From contig NZ_FUFN01000010.1 of the NCBI RefSeq assembly GCF_900162615.1, forward strand, positions 22,886-86,885: a DNA stretch of 64,000 nt, written 5' to 3'. Source of the stretch: Virgibacillus proomii. GTDB lineage: Bacteria > Bacillota > Bacilli > Bacillales > Amphibacillaceae. A program made the position numbers and the translations under genes. A model generated the notes under the pieces. It searched no databases. It was given only the letters and a program-made list of their open reading frames with translations, and was not told the origin of the DNA. Within the stretch, counting starts at the first letter, position 1, and every line of letters starts with the position of its first letter. Shown one piece after another: positions 44,864-54,135 of this stretch.

Positions 44864-44884
44864 GTAATATACGGGTAATATACA
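44864..44884. repeat. Integrase arm-type repeats, right (two GTAATATAC)
   Basis: GTAATATACG (44864-44873) and GTAATATACA (44875-44884), spaced 11 bases like the three copies inside attL. Confidence 0.7.
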
Positions 44885-44915
44885 AAAGCACTCTAAACCC
44901 CTTGTTTTACACGCT

Positions 44916-44937
44916 ACCTCAGTTCTCGAAGCGTTAA
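44916..44937 (+). other. attR: right prophage attachment site
   Basis: ACCTCAGTTCTC followed by GAAGCGTTAA duplicates the last 22 bases of rpsI with two mismatches. It is probably the original chromosomal rpsI tail displaced by integration. Confidence 0.8.
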
Positions 44938-44950
44938 TATATCAACGTTC

Positions 44951-44987
44951 AAAGCCCTTTTTCCTCTTTTGGAAAGAGGGCTTTTTT
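44951..44987 (+). terminator. Displaced original rpsI terminator
   Basis: AAAGCCCTTTTTCC pairs with GGAAAGAGGGCTTT around TCTTTT, then T-run. Located 14 bases after attR, exactly where the terminator of the undisrupted rpsI would lie. Confidence 0.8.
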
Positions 44988-45350
44988 ATGATAAAAATTG
45001 GTTTGTGACCATGTAATCACTGAACGTATCTGCAGTCTTTTTAGCAACAAATTGGGTGACATGTGTATAACCATTTTCTTTAAAATCTGTAATAGGTAAA
45101 GTATTGTTGCGTTTAGGCGCGGGTTTCCCCCTCGTGTTTTTACTAAACGGGGGAAATCATTAGCAATATAGCCATGAGCTTATGCATCACGTAACGATGT
45201 TTTTATTTTAAGAAGCACTTCATGTGTTGTTTTTCAAGAATGTGTTTTAGCATATTCATCAATTTTCTTTTGAACGACAATAACATTTAAATCTTTTAAT
45301 TGGATATCCTAAATAAGTTTAATAACCGCTAAAGTACGAACAATGATGTT
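44986..45350 (-). pseudogene. Integrase-like remnant (core-binding region)
   Basis: Minus-strand pieces LKDLNVIVVQKKIDEYAKTH, TTHEVLLKIKTSLRDA, stop, AHGYIANDFPRLVKT and KRNNTLPITDF resemble the SAM-like core-binding domain of an ICE/phage integrase, broken by several stops and shifts. The frame after this region ends FVAKKTADTFSDYMVTNQFL at 44986, which I do not recognise. Low-confidence family call. Confidence 0.4.
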
Positions 45351-45359
45351 TTTCAAATC

Positions 45360-45780
45360 CTCATCCGAATTGCAATTCTTGATTGCTTCCTGTCAATTGG
45401 TGGGCGTATTCGCCTTTATATTCCGCTTCAAATCGCACCCCAATCAATAAGCTCTTTGGCTTCATGACGTAAATGCGCCATGCTTACCACCCAGTTGCTT
45501 AGCTTTCTTGTCGTATATGCATAGCGTTGTTAGTTTTGCCGCGTTTGCCAATGTAAATTGTCTCAGTGCGAAAGTCTTTGCTAATATCGCTAATTTTCGA
45601 TTGATTTTTCTTAAATTTTGTCTGTTCATTCATGCCTGTATCTCACTTCCGTTCGTCCTGCCCTTAAAGAACGATGAATCTGTGCTATATTCACATCCTC
45701 ATTTTTGAAATCAACCGCCATATCAACACGGCTCAAACGATAAGTTTACTCATCAGATTCAATCAACCTAAAGAATTTGT
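45360..45780 (-). pseudogene. Rep_trans-type replication initiation factor remnant
   Basis: Minus-strand segments in different frames: RLSRVDMAVDFKNEDVNIAQ, YIGKRGKTNNAMHIR, an RVYDKKAKQLGG-like stretch and WVRFEAEYKGEYAHQL are the ordered blocks of rolling-circle replication initiators/relaxases of the Rep_trans type carried by Tn916/ICEBs1-like elements and plasmids. Several stops and shifts interrupt it. It suggests a second, older mobile element beside the prophage. Confidence 0.55.
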
Positions 45781-45789
45781 GTAGATGAA

Positions 45790-46219
45790 TCAAGTATTAT
45801 CATTTTTCAATAAAATTTTATGCAATTACAAATATTCAAGAAACCGGTATAAATGTATTATACGGATTTTATATACTTAGAAACTATAAATATATTTATT
45901 AATATGAACTGGTCTTTATTTTCTCCTAATATACTAGTAAACATTAGATATTAGTATTTAAATTACCTAAAAATAGCAACTCAAATATCGCAATAACACC
46001 AATTTTTAAAGCAATAAATATAATTTGGATATTAGTATTGTGTTTGATTTGATAAATCGAGCGAAATGATTTAATTTGTGATATGATAAATTGATATTTT
46101 GAAAGAATGGCTTTAATCCAGTTGCGAGTGAGAATATGAAAATTATATGTAGTCCAAGTACTTGTAAAGTACACTACTAAATAAAAAGTGTCTAAGTACA
46201 ATATAGAAAGTAGGAAAAA
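45790..46219. other. AT-rich spacer without recognisable genes
   Basis: About 430 bases of very AT-rich DNA. A minus-strand open frame at 45944-46201 encodes a low-complexity hydrophobic sequence with no ribosome-binding site and I do not accept it as a gene. Confidence 0.4.
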
Positions 46220-46220
46220 A

Positions 46221-46935
46221 ATGATTCCTTTAGTATATGATCAGGTTAATGGTTTGTGCAAAGACGATGAGTTCTTTTTAGCACTATTAAAAAAGTTGCA
46301 TATAAAAAATAGCTGATTTAGGTTGTGGAACAGGAAGATTGACATCTCATTTTGCGAAAGAGGGCTATCGTATTACAGCTATTGATCCAAATAAAGAAGC
46401 GATTGAATATGGAAAAAATAAAAAGTATCCAGGCGATGTGACTTGGATTGTTGGTGACAGCTCAAATTTACAGGAGAATACGTTTGATGCTGTTATAATG
46501 ACAGCAAATGTTGCGCAAGTATTTCTTACGGATAAAAGTTGGCAACGTAACATTTCCGATGTATATAGGGCATTAAAACCTGGAGGGCATTTTATTTTTG
46601 ATATTCGTAATCCATTAGCAAAAGTGTGGGAACAGTGGGAAAAAGATAGGACTCCCGACATTGCTATGAATCAAATGAGTGGCGACAAACTTGAAATTTG
46701 GACGGAATACGATGGATTTGTTGAAGATATTTATACTTTTTATGAAACTGTGAAAAATGCACATACCGGTGAAGTTCTAATTCGTGAAAAGATGCAACTT
46801 AAATTCCGAACACAAGAAGAAATCGATGAATCATTGCAACAAGTAGGTTTCTCACAAATCCAAGTTTATGGAGATTGGGAGTTTAAACAAGCAACTGAGG
46901 AAACCAAATCTTTTATTTTTCATAGCGTAAAATAA
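46221..46935 (+). pseudogene. Class I SAM-dependent methyltransferase, frameshifted
   Basis: ATG 46221 opens MIPLVYDQVNGLCKDDEFFL, which shifts frame in an A-rich run near 46303-46310; the rest reads IADLGCGTGRLTSHFAKEGY (SAM motif I), AIDPNKEAIEYG, an RALKPGGHFIFDIRNPL block and a complete C-terminus. Apart from the shift, the gene is full length for a UbiE/Tam-like small-molecule methyltransferase. A sequencing error cannot be excluded. The ribosome-binding site (GAAAGTAGG) is modest. Confidence 0.7.
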
Positions 46936-47549
46936 GTTTCTTAAAAAGTTTTCTTATTCCTTAAAAACAAGATGGAGTATTGTCCCATATGTTTCTCTGA
47001 TCGGCAGGCCGAATTAAATAAGCATTTGAGATTAATACTTTATTAAATTTTATGTATGAGCTATGGGTTATAGATAAAAGAATAATTAATATTGTATTCA
47101 ACTAGCAGCTATCATTGGTTCAAGTTAGTTCAAATCACATAGTATCTATGCAGATTGATACTTTTTTATCCAATTATAGTTTTTACGGTTATTGATATAA
47201 AAGGATTTTTAAGGAATGGTTATCTTTAGAATTAGGAAGTATATTTCTCAAAACATTAAAAATCCTTGTTACTATTGGGATACAGCTTTTTCTCATATCG
47301 TGGAAAGTGCTGTTTTTTGTTTGAAGTTATAGTGACGGCTACCATATTTAAAATCCACATAGTTTTTAAAGCAGATGGGCTGTTTTTTTGTAGCATTGGT
47401 GACCTGGGTATAGATAGATGTTCTTCCGTTCGTTTACGTCTTCACTTGCTTCTATCTTTTTGTCATATTCTTTAACCATCACTTTTCCACCACTTTTACA
47501 AGTTCTTGGGAGATAGTTCCTCACGCCATCTTTTGAGAGCGTAATAGTT
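46936..47549. other. Spacer without recognisable genes
   Basis: About 610 bases; an open frame at 47266-47475 has no ribosome-binding site or family similarity. Nothing structured was noticed. Confidence 0.4.
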
Positions 47550-47930
47550 ATTCTAAAACGGATTACGATGCCGCTGTCATGCGAATGAAAGATGATTATA
47601 CACTTGATTATGATTGTTTCCTAATCCAACAGATATATATACATTCATTCCTTTTCTAGATAAAGTCGAGAAAAGCTACCTTGGGTTCCCTGCATATATC
47701 ATCGCTGATTCAGGCTATGGAAGTGAACAAAATTACGAAGATGTGATGGTTAGCGGAAAGAACACCACGTTGATTACGTTGAACAATTAAAATCTATGAG
47801 TGTAGGATTGTTCGGATTATCTGTTGCGTTCGTAATGTACAAAAGCAGAAGGTCGAAAAATATACTGTAACGAAAAATGGGAACAACAAAAATCATGCTT
47901 AAGACAGCAGCTTTCAGAATAAAATAAAGT
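47550..47930 (+). pseudogene. IS1182-family transposase remnant
   Basis: Plus-strand pieces DYDAAVMRMKDDYTLDYD, NPTDIYTFIPFLDKVEKS, PAYIIADSGYGSEQNYED and GRKIYCNEKWEQQKSCLRQQ follow each other in changing frames, the order of blocks in IS1182-type DDE transposases (the ADSGYGSE motif is typical). Both ends of the IS are missing. It shows that this stretch collected insertion sequences that have since decayed. Confidence 0.65.
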
Positions 47931-48061
47931 TTAATGCCAATAGTAAGAATAAAAATAACAACAAGATAAAGTGGGTGTTCTGATACTAGTTCGTGCTCAA
48001 CGCTGATCATGGGACGAAAGTAGATGTGATTCGAAATATAACCGTCACAAATCTCGGTATA

Positions 48062-48193
48062 TTATTGCCTCATTGAGATGTAATATTTCACCTCTTGTTC
48101 AATCATCGCTACTGACTTCACAAGTTTAAAGGATAATGTGATTAAAGGTATAGCCAACATTATCGCGATAATTATTAAAAATTTTCGATTCAT
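48062..48193 (-). CDS. Possible 43-residue membrane peptide
   Basis: ATG at 48193 preceded by AAAGAAGGTTTGT encodes MNRKFLIIIAIMLAIPLITL followed by a charged tail ending YYISMRQ. One membrane helix with positive N-terminus. No family recognised; it may be the start of a larger broken gene. Confidence 0.3.
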   Translation of the reverse strand: MNRKFLIIIAIMLAIPLITLSFKLVKSVAMIEQEVKYYISMRQ

Positions 48194-48507
48194 ACAAACC
48201 TTCTTTTCTATATTTATTTGCTAAATTATTTGTTTTTCTGTTAACATTCAATGTTGATGATTTACCTATTCTATGAATTCCGCGTATCCAATAGGAATCC
48301 ATGTAAAGACTAAGTTTACTCACCTCTGCATATCGATCATTTGCTTCGAAAACCTAACAATGAAAGTACGATAACAAGACAATTATTCAGAGAAAAATAA
48401 ATGTCCGTCTTGAGACAAAACGCATTGCTTTTAATTAACCGGAATTTTATAAAAATTAAACAGAGTTCCAATTAAGGTTGTATTCGTGCAATCGAATTGT
48501 AGCGCCA

Positions 48508-48852
48508 TCAGACCATCCCAATGTTAACCATATGTAACCCCTTTATAAAAACGCATTTTTTGTGATGTATATAAGAATGGGTACTTCTTATAATAGCTTT
48601 TACTTCTTCCACTTTTTTATATGAAGCTCTAAATTCCACTTTGCATTTTGAACCATAGGATATATTTTCTTTTTTACCTTGAAAGGGGTTAGATGCTTCC
48701 AAGGGCTGCCAATATCCTTTTGTTTCACCGTAAGAAACAAAAGGATCATAGTCTCTAACAGTAATAAGTCTATATTTGTTTAGTTCATTACGTAATAGAA
48801 ATATGTAATCTTCAGGCAGAAGTACTTCAAACTTAACATATTCAAAATTCAA
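48508..48852 (-). CDS. Stand-alone YqfO/NIF3-insert (CutA-like) domain protein
   Basis: 114 residues. VKFEVLLPEDYIFLLRNELN, DYDPFVSYGETKGYWQPLEA, SNPFQGKKENISYG and KCKVEFRASYKKVEEVKAII correspond to the PII/CutA-like domain found inserted in NIF3-family proteins such as YqfO, here without the flanking NIF3 domain. Such stand-alone versions occur in Bacillaceae, role unknown. No operon partner on the same strand nearby, and ribosome-binding site weak. Confidence 0.6.
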   Translation of the reverse strand: MNFEYVKFEVLLPEDYIFLLRNELNKYRLITVRDYDPFVSYGETKGYWQPLEASNPFQGKKENISYGSKCKVEFRASYKKVEEVKAIIRSTHSYIHHKKCVFIKGLHMVNIGMV

Positions 48853-48998
48853 TTGGGTTCTTCTTTTTATTTAAATTTCCGTTTTGTAATATCCTCCAGC
48901 CAAATACCTGGGGACCTAGGTTCATTATAAATTTTTAATATATTCATGTTTTACTGTGTAATAACTCCTTTTATAAAAAGAAAGGTTGCATGGTTCGT

Positions 48999-49346
48999 TT
49001 ATCCCCACCACATAGCTAAAACAAATATAGACCAACATGAAGTAAAAAAACCAACTATAAAAATAACAAACGAATATCTGGAAGAAATGTTTTTACTTAG
49101 TATTTTCTTTTTAGCTGCAATGTAAACTAATAGCAAGGAAACTAAAAACATACCAATACTAATTATGGTGCTAACTGTTAAATAATATATAGGATGAATA
49201 GCTGAGTACACTTCTTCATTCAAAAAATATGCCAATCCTTGACCGTATAAACCTAATATGGTAGCCATAGAAAGACAAATAACGATGAAAAAATAAAATA
49301 TCACTATTTGTTTTTGTCTTCCAATCAATTCATATTTCACCTCCAA
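48999..49346 (-). CDS. Hypothetical four-helix membrane protein
   Basis: 115 residues, mostly hydrophobic with about three to four transmembrane segments (IVIFYFFIVICLSMATILGL; YYLTVSTIISIGMFLVSLLL; YSFVIFIVGFFTSCWSIFVL). The start at 49346 follows TTGGAGGTGAAAT. No family recognised. Confidence 0.5.
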   Translation of the reverse strand: MEVKYELIGRQKQIVIFYFFIVICLSMATILGLYGQGLAYFLNEEVYSAIHPIYYLTVSTIISIGMFLVSLLLVYIAAKKKILSKNISSRYSFVIFIVGFFTSCWSIFVLAMWWG

Positions 49347-49872
49347 CCAACTACGTAGCTATAGCGATAATAATTCTATTAGGCAATTTTATCGCAAGGT
49401 GTTAACTGATTTACATTGTATCGCAATTTCATTCCATGTTAAAATCTTAAATTACCAATATTTTGATCTTTATTCGATTTATAGTAATCTGTTAAACACA
49501 TTTTTTGATATTTTGTTTAACCAATTAAAGCTTAAAAGCTATAAACAGGAGCTTGTGCAAATAGAAACAATTAAAAAGAGGGTGGCTAAAAAACCAAAGA
49601 TAAAAAGTGGATTAACATTGGAAACTCATTTTTTTTTATTCCATACTATTAAAACTGTTTATTTTTATTTAGCAAAAACTGACTAGTATCATTCTAGCAG
49701 TTACAACACGTATTAAAATATGGAGTACGAAATTAATTTTTAACGTGTTTATTTTCAGATTCATTGCTTCTGATTTTTTCACATAGATCGTACTACTCCC
49801 ATCAAAGGATATATACCTCAATAAAATTCAAGTCACACAAGTAGACGAGTAAGTCTCTGCCCACTCGCCTTG
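49347..49872. other. Spacer upstream of the small membrane gene, downstream of fhuG
   Basis: A plus-strand frame at 49399-49686 is low complexity without a ribosome-binding site and is not accepted. GACGAGTAAG...CTCGCC around 49842-49870 may form a weak terminator for the siderophore operon (minus strand). Confidence 0.35.
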
Positions 49873-50883
49873 TCACTTGCTTCGTAGTAATAGATAAATG
49901 AAATATGGTGCACCAATAATGGCCACAACAATGCCTGTTGGAATTCCATCAGGCGGTAAGATATTTTTGCCAATCGTATCTGCTATTAATAACAACCAAC
50001 CGCCAATTAAAACAGCGATAGGCAAGAATAACTGGTGTCTTGGACCCACAAGCCCTCTTGCGATATGTGGTGCCATCAAACCAATAAATGCAATGCCACC
50101 TGTAACGGAAACAGTGGCCGCTGCTAATGCTGCTGCTACAATTAATAAGATAACTCTTTCTTTTTGAACTTGCATTCCAAGGCCGATTCCAACTGGTTCA
50201 CTCATACCAAAAATATTTAATTGATGCGACTTCATGTATGTATATGGAAATAAAATTAGAATCCATGGAAGTAGTGCCAGTATGAACGGCCAGTCCGTCC
50301 CCCATATATTTCCTGCCAGCCAGTTCGCAATAAAGTCCACTTTTTCTCTTTTAGCACCGGACATGAGTACGACCATTAAACCAGAAAATGCCATCGAAAA
50401 TCCGACTCCAACAAGGACAAGATGTACAGGCTTTACTCCCGTTTTCCTTTGATAAGAAAATAAGTAGATTAATATTACAGTGGTCATTGCTCCTATAAAA
50501 GCAACGATTGGTATCATATAAACAAAATTTCCAATCTCTATTGGCATGAATAAAAAGAATACTGCAATGGCTACCCCTGCTCCGGAGTTGATGCCAATGA
50601 TTCCTGGATCGGCCAAGTCGTTTCGTGTTAATCCTTGTAGAATGGCTCCGGAAAGTGCCAACGCCATCCCAGCTAATACAACAATAATAAGCCGTGGTAA
50701 GCGAATCGAGAAAAAGACAAAATCTTCTTTGAATGTTCCATCACCCAAGATAGTCGGAATGAAGCGATCAATAGACACAGATGACGGGCCAACACCGATT
50801 GCTATAACGGAAGTGATGAAAATGAGCACTACTAAAATGAGTATAATAATACGTTGTTTTCGTATCAGATGTGATGAGATCAT
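49873..50883 (-). CDS. Siderophore ABC transporter permease FhuG-like (FecCD family)
   Basis: 336 residues, about ten transmembrane helices. SGAILQGLTRNDLADPGIIG and the coupling-helix region GGIAFIGLMAPHIARGLVGP are the FecCD family hallmarks. Start ATG at 50883 overlaps the stop of the other permease gene by four bases, indicating coupled synthesis of the heterodimer. It is the last gene of the operon. Confidence 0.9.
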   Translation of the reverse strand: MISSHLIRKQRIIILILVVLIFITSVIAIGVGPSSVSIDRFIPTILGDGTFKEDFVFFSIRLPRLIIVVLAGMALALSGAILQGLTRNDLADPGIIGINSGAGVAIAVFFLFMPIEIGNFVYMIPIVAFIGAMTTVILIYLFSYQRKTGVKPVHLVLVGVGFSMAFSGLMVVLMSGAKREKVDFIANWLAGNIWGTDWPFILALLPWILILFPYTYMKSHQLNIFGMSEPVGIGLGMQVQKERVILLIVAAALAAATVSVTGGIAFIGLMAPHIARGLVGPRHQLFLPIAVLIGGWLLLIADTIGKNILPPDGIPTGIVVAIIGAPYFIYLLLRSK

Positions 50884-51896
50884 TGTAATGCTCTTCCTCC
50901 TTTTCGAACAACGAATAGAAAGAATGGAAGCCCAAGAACAGCTACAATGGAAACAACTGGCGTTTCCATTGGTGCGTGAATCGTTCGACCAACCAAGTCT
51001 GCAAGTAACATAAAGATGGCGCCGGTAAAAATGGACATCGGAATAATTTGACGATAATCTACACCGACTATTGCTCGTACGATGTGTGGAATCATTAATC
51101 CGATAAACGCCAGATTGCCAACTAAGGCCACTGCAGCACCTGCTAAAATGACAATAACGATAAATAATAACCAGCGAATCCGTTTGGTATCTTGCCCTAA
51201 GCCAATGGCAACCTCTTCATTTAAGCTTAAAATGGTAACCTGTCGAGAAAGGAATAAGGTAATTACCAACCCTAAAATAATAAACGGAACAATAATAGAT
51301 AATTGGTGCCAAGTAGTTCCAATTGCACCACCAGCAGTCCAAAGGGAAATGTTTTTCGAAAGTTTGAAATATAACCCAATACCATCGGCAACGGCTTGAA
51401 GAAAGATAGAGATTGCCGCACCTGCTAAGACTAACTTTACAGGGGTAAATCCACCTTTTTTTATCGATCCGATACCAAAGACAAGCCCGGCCCCCATGGC
51501 AGCACCAATAAAGCATGCGATCATAATACCAAATGTATCTACTTTTGGTAAAAGTGCGAGCGCAAATGCTAATGCAGCATTTGCGCCGGATGTTAAACCA
51601 AGTAAACCTGGATCTGCTAATGGATTTCGTGTCATCCCTTGCATAATCGCACCTGATACAGCTAGTGCAGCACCAACAAACATCACTGCAACTTCTCGCG
51701 GCAAGCGAATATTTCGGATAATAGAATAACCATCTCCATTATCTTGTTGGATGAGTGCATGAAAGACATCGGAAAAGCTGGTCTCTTTTGCTCCTACTTT
51801 TATTGCAATAATGAAGGTGAATAAGCATAAAGTGATGGCTATTATTAATTTGATTGGGAAAGCTGAATCATGGATTTCTTTTTCTACTTGCTTCAC
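50880..51896 (-). CDS. Siderophore ABC transporter permease FhuB-like (FecCD family)
   Basis: 338 residues. SGAIMQGMTRNPLADPGLLG and GNLAFIGLMIPHIVRAIVGV mark the FecCD fold. The first 30 residues include one amphipathic stretch before TM1. It starts three bases after the fhuD-like stop, with CTAAAAAGTGAAG upstream. Confidence 0.9.
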   Translation of the reverse strand: MKQVEKEIHDSAFPIKLIIAITLCLFTFIIAIKVGAKETSFSDVFHALIQQDNGDGYSIIRNIRLPREVAVMFVGAALAVSGAIMQGMTRNPLADPGLLGLTSGANAALAFALALLPKVDTFGIMIACFIGAAMGAGLVFGIGSIKKGGFTPVKLVLAGAAISIFLQAVADGIGLYFKLSKNISLWTAGGAIGTTWHQLSIIVPFIILGLVITLFLSRQVTILSLNEEVAIGLGQDTKRIRWLLFIVIVILAGAAVALVGNLAFIGLMIPHIVRAIVGVDYRQIIPMSIFTGAIFMLLADLVGRTIHAPMETPVVSIVAVLGLPFFLFVVRKGGRALQ

Positions 51897-51899
51897 TTT

Positions 51900-52817
51900 T
51901 TATTCCCCTAAAAATTTTTCTTTAAAGAACTCGAGTTGAAATTCAAGTGTGGATGCATCATTGAAATAAAATTTTTTCCCATCAATGACGAATACATTTC
52001 CTTTTTTTACAGCCGGGATACTTTGGAAAATGTCTGATTTTAAGTATGATGTATCTTTCGCACCGGATTGATCACTAATAATTAAATAATCACCAGCAAA
52101 TTTTGGAATTACTTCTTCCGACAGTGCATAATATCCGTCTTTTAAGGCGTGTTTCTTCACAGACTCCGGCATTTTCAGCCCCATTGCTTGATATAAAATT
52201 TCTGTACCTCTACCCCAGTTATTACCAAATACATACCATTGTTTATCAAATTTTTCGATTACCGATACGGTTGCATCTTTGCCGATTTTATCTTTGATTT
52301 GTTTACCTACTTCAGCAGTTTCTTTCTTAAAGTTTTCTACCCACTCGCGTGCTTCTTTTTCTTTATTCACTAGCTTTCCAATTTCAATATGTTGTGTTAA
52401 ATAATCTACTTTTCCATAAGTATAGGTGACGGTCGGAGCAATTTCTTTTAGTTTATCCAAGTTTTTTGTGGTAGATAAACCAATGATTAAATCCGGTTTT
52501 AATTCGATTATTTTTTCTAAATTATCTTCTGAAACGGTTTCAACATCTTTTAATTCTTTAAAACGGGGATTATCTTTTGCCCATGAATCAACTCCAACCA
52601 CATTGACTCCAAGTTTCAATAAATCACCAGTAAATTGACTTAGTACGACAACACGCTTTGGATGGGCCGGAACTTTGATAGGACCGTTCTCAGATTCATA
52701 TGTAATCGTATCTTTTTCCGTTTTACTTGATTCATCATCTTTGTTCTTTTCTTCGTTCGTATTACAAGCACTAAGTAAAAGAATGATACTAAATAGCAGT
52801 ATGAATAGTCTTTTCAT
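51900..52817 (-). CDS. Siderophore-binding lipoprotein, FhuD-like
   Basis: 305 residues. A lipoprotein signal ends at C18 (MKRLFILLFSIILLLSAC). The mature part carries GPIKVPAHPKRVVVLSQFTG, EIAPTVTYTYGKVDYLTQHI, KIGKDATVSVIEKFDKQWYV, FGNNWGRGTEILYQAMGLKM and AGDYLIIS, which follow hydroxamate-siderophore receptors of the FhuD/FhuD2 type closely (from memory of S. aureus FhuD2). Predicted ligand class: ferric hydroxamates such as ferrichrome or ferrioxamine. Starts within the fhuC-like gene (29-base overlap). Confidence 0.85.
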   Translation of the reverse strand: MKRLFILLFSIILLLSACNTNEEKNKDDESSKTEKDTITYESENGPIKVPAHPKRVVVLSQFTGDLLKLGVNVVGVDSWAKDNPRFKELKDVETVSEDNLEKIIELKPDLIIGLSTTKNLDKLKEIAPTVTYTYGKVDYLTQHIEIGKLVNKEKEAREWVENFKKETAEVGKQIKDKIGKDATVSVIEKFDKQWYVFGNNWGRGTEILYQAMGLKMPESVKKHALKDGYYALSEEVIPKFAGDYLIISDQSGAKDTSYLKSDIFQSIPAVKKGNVFVIDGKKFYFNDASTLEFQLEFFKEKFLGE

Positions 52818-53622
52818 GATTGTTTTTCTCCTTTTGTTTTACAAGATCATAGGTCATACACATCGGCTTTCCTGTACGTGGGTCTTTTCCAATCTCGCCA
52901 TCAATTTCATACACATGTCGCAACATTTCCTTTGTAAATACTTCCTGTGGACTGCCGGATTGAATAATTTGACCTGCACGCATGGCGATTAAAAAGTCAC
53001 TAAAACGAGCAGCCTGATTAATATCATGCAGTACCATGACGATCGTACGACCTTCTTCTTTATTCAGTCGTTCCAATAATTGTAAAACATCCAGTTGATG
53101 TGCCATATCAAGATATGTTGTTGGTTCATCGAGTAAAATAATATCGGTCTCTTGTGCTAGAGCCATTGCAATCCATACACGTTGTCTTTGTCCTCCAGAT
53201 AACGCATCAACCGTTCGATGTTTAAACGGTAAAATAGCAGTTACTTCCATTGCCCAATGAATAGCTTCTATATCTTGCTGTTTTAATCTGCCAAATCCGT
53301 TTTGATGTGGGAAACGACCATAAGATACTAATTCCCCAACCGTTAACCCACTTGCACTATCCGGTGTTTGCGGGAGAATTGCCATTTTCTTTGCGACGTC
53401 TTTTGTCTTCATGGTTGCAATTTGGGAACCGTCTAAAAGTGCCGTTCCTCCCTCGTATGGAATAATCCTTGTAATTGCTTTTAACAAAGTAGATTTTCCA
53501 CAACCATTACTACCAATAATAGAAGTAATTTGTTTATCTGGAATTTCAACGGATAAATTATCGATAATCGGTTCTTTACCATAACCAACACTTAAGTCGT
53601 TCGTCGCTAAACGAGACATCAT
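52789..53622 (-). CDS. Siderophore ABC transporter ATP-binding protein, FhuC-like
   Basis: 277 residues. Walker A GSNGCGKST (37-45), Q-loop ILPQTPD, signature LSGGQRQR and Walker B IILLDEPTTYLD are intact. First gene of a four-gene ATPase-receptor-permease-permease operon. ATG at 53622 (or the adjacent one at 53619) follows AGAGGTGAGTAT. Its promoter lies about 510 bases upstream, separated by repeats. Confidence 0.9.
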   Translation of the reverse strand: MMSRLATNDLSVGYGKEPIIDNLSVEIPDKQITSIIGSNGCGKSTLLKAITRIIPYEGGTALLDGSQIATMKTKDVAKKMAILPQTPDSASGLTVGELVSYGRFPHQNGFGRLKQQDIEAIHWAMEVTAILPFKHRTVDALSGGQRQRVWIAMALAQETDIILLDEPTTYLDMAHQLDVLQLLERLNKEEGRTIVMVLHDINQAARFSDFLIAMRAGQIIQSGSPQEVFTKEMLRHVYEIDGEIGKDPRTGKPMCMTYDLVKQKEKNNHEKTIHTAI

Positions 53623-53710
53623 ATACTCACCTCTGCTTATTTTTCACCAACTAAATTTGATAATGACCATTGAATAATGCAACGGTTGATAATCGGCTAC
53701 AGTTTTTGCA

Positions 53711-53820
53711 AAACTTATCCCGTATCTAAGGTGCCGTCAGGCTCTTACTGCAAGAATTTATAGAGAATACGAAAAGTAAAGTCTAAGTATGAGATAACGG
53801 CAATAAATGCCCGATTCGTT
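53711..53820 (+). repeat. Dispersed repeat family A, copy A3
   Basis: Begins ACTTATCCCGTATCTAAGGTG and ends ATGCCCGATTCGTTTGG-like sequence (wording shortened), closely matching the ends of copy A1. It lies inside the predicted 5' untranslated region of the fhuC-like operon. Confidence 0.7.
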
Positions 53821-53853
53821 TGGAACGACAGGATTAGAGATACTGCTAATAGA

Positions 53854-54025
53854 CATCGCACGCAGAAAAGTGTTTTTCTTTTCAAGGATAAGGAAAGCTT
53901 CTTGAATAAGCATCGCGATTTTTCAAGAACAAAGAAGCTTCGAGAGCGATACACCGCAGTTTTTCAAGGACAAGAAAAAGCGATTGTCGGTGATACATCA
54001 CGGTTTTTTCAAGAACGCACGAGAT
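53854..54025 (+). repeat. Tandem degenerate repeat (family C) in the fhu operon leader
   Basis: Four units begin at 53854, 53911, 53952 and 53996 (spacing 57, 41, 44): CATCGCACGCAG..., CATCGCGATTTTTCAAGAAC, CACCGCAGTTTTTCAAGGAC and CATCACGGTTTTTTCAAGAA. A lone similar unit sits within copy B3 near 33582 and a degenerate one follows copy A4 near 56010. Confidence 0.65.
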
Positions 54026-54113
54026 TATAGCCTTTGTTCTACTTCTTATAAGTAGTGAATAATGCAAATCCGTATTGAATAAAGGTTCACCTTATATTAA
54101 ATTTATCAATAAT

Positions 54114-54128
54114 TGATAATGATTATCA
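54114..54128. promoter_or_regulatory. Fur box for the fhu-like operon
   Basis: TGATAATGATTATCA is a perfect 7-1-7 Fur box. An overlapping palindrome TATCAATAATTGATA begins 10 bases earlier. It covers the predicted minus-strand transcription start. Confidence 0.88.
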
Positions 54129-54135
54129 TTAACAA

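Noticed and set aside
34800..44884. GTAATATACA repeats considered as a CRISPR or replication iteron array
   Set aside because: Only three plus two copies at 11-base spacing, located precisely inside both att sites; arm-type integrase sites explain them better.
45508..45708. Plus-strand ORF of 66 codons
   Set aside because: Shadow of the minus-strand Rep_trans-like remnant; no ribosome-binding site.
45944..46201. 85-codon minus-strand ORF
   Set aside because: Hydrophobic low-complexity frame in very AT-rich DNA without a ribosome-binding site.
47266..47475. 69-codon plus-strand ORF
   Set aside because: No ribosome-binding site, low-complexity, no recognisable family.
49399..49686. 95-codon plus-strand ORF
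   Set aside because: AT-rich chance frame without a ribosome-binding site or family motif.
53854..54025. Tandem units considered as a CRISPR array
   Set aside because: Unit spacing varies (57, 41, 44), the repeats are degenerate and there is no constant repeat with unique spacers and no cas gene.
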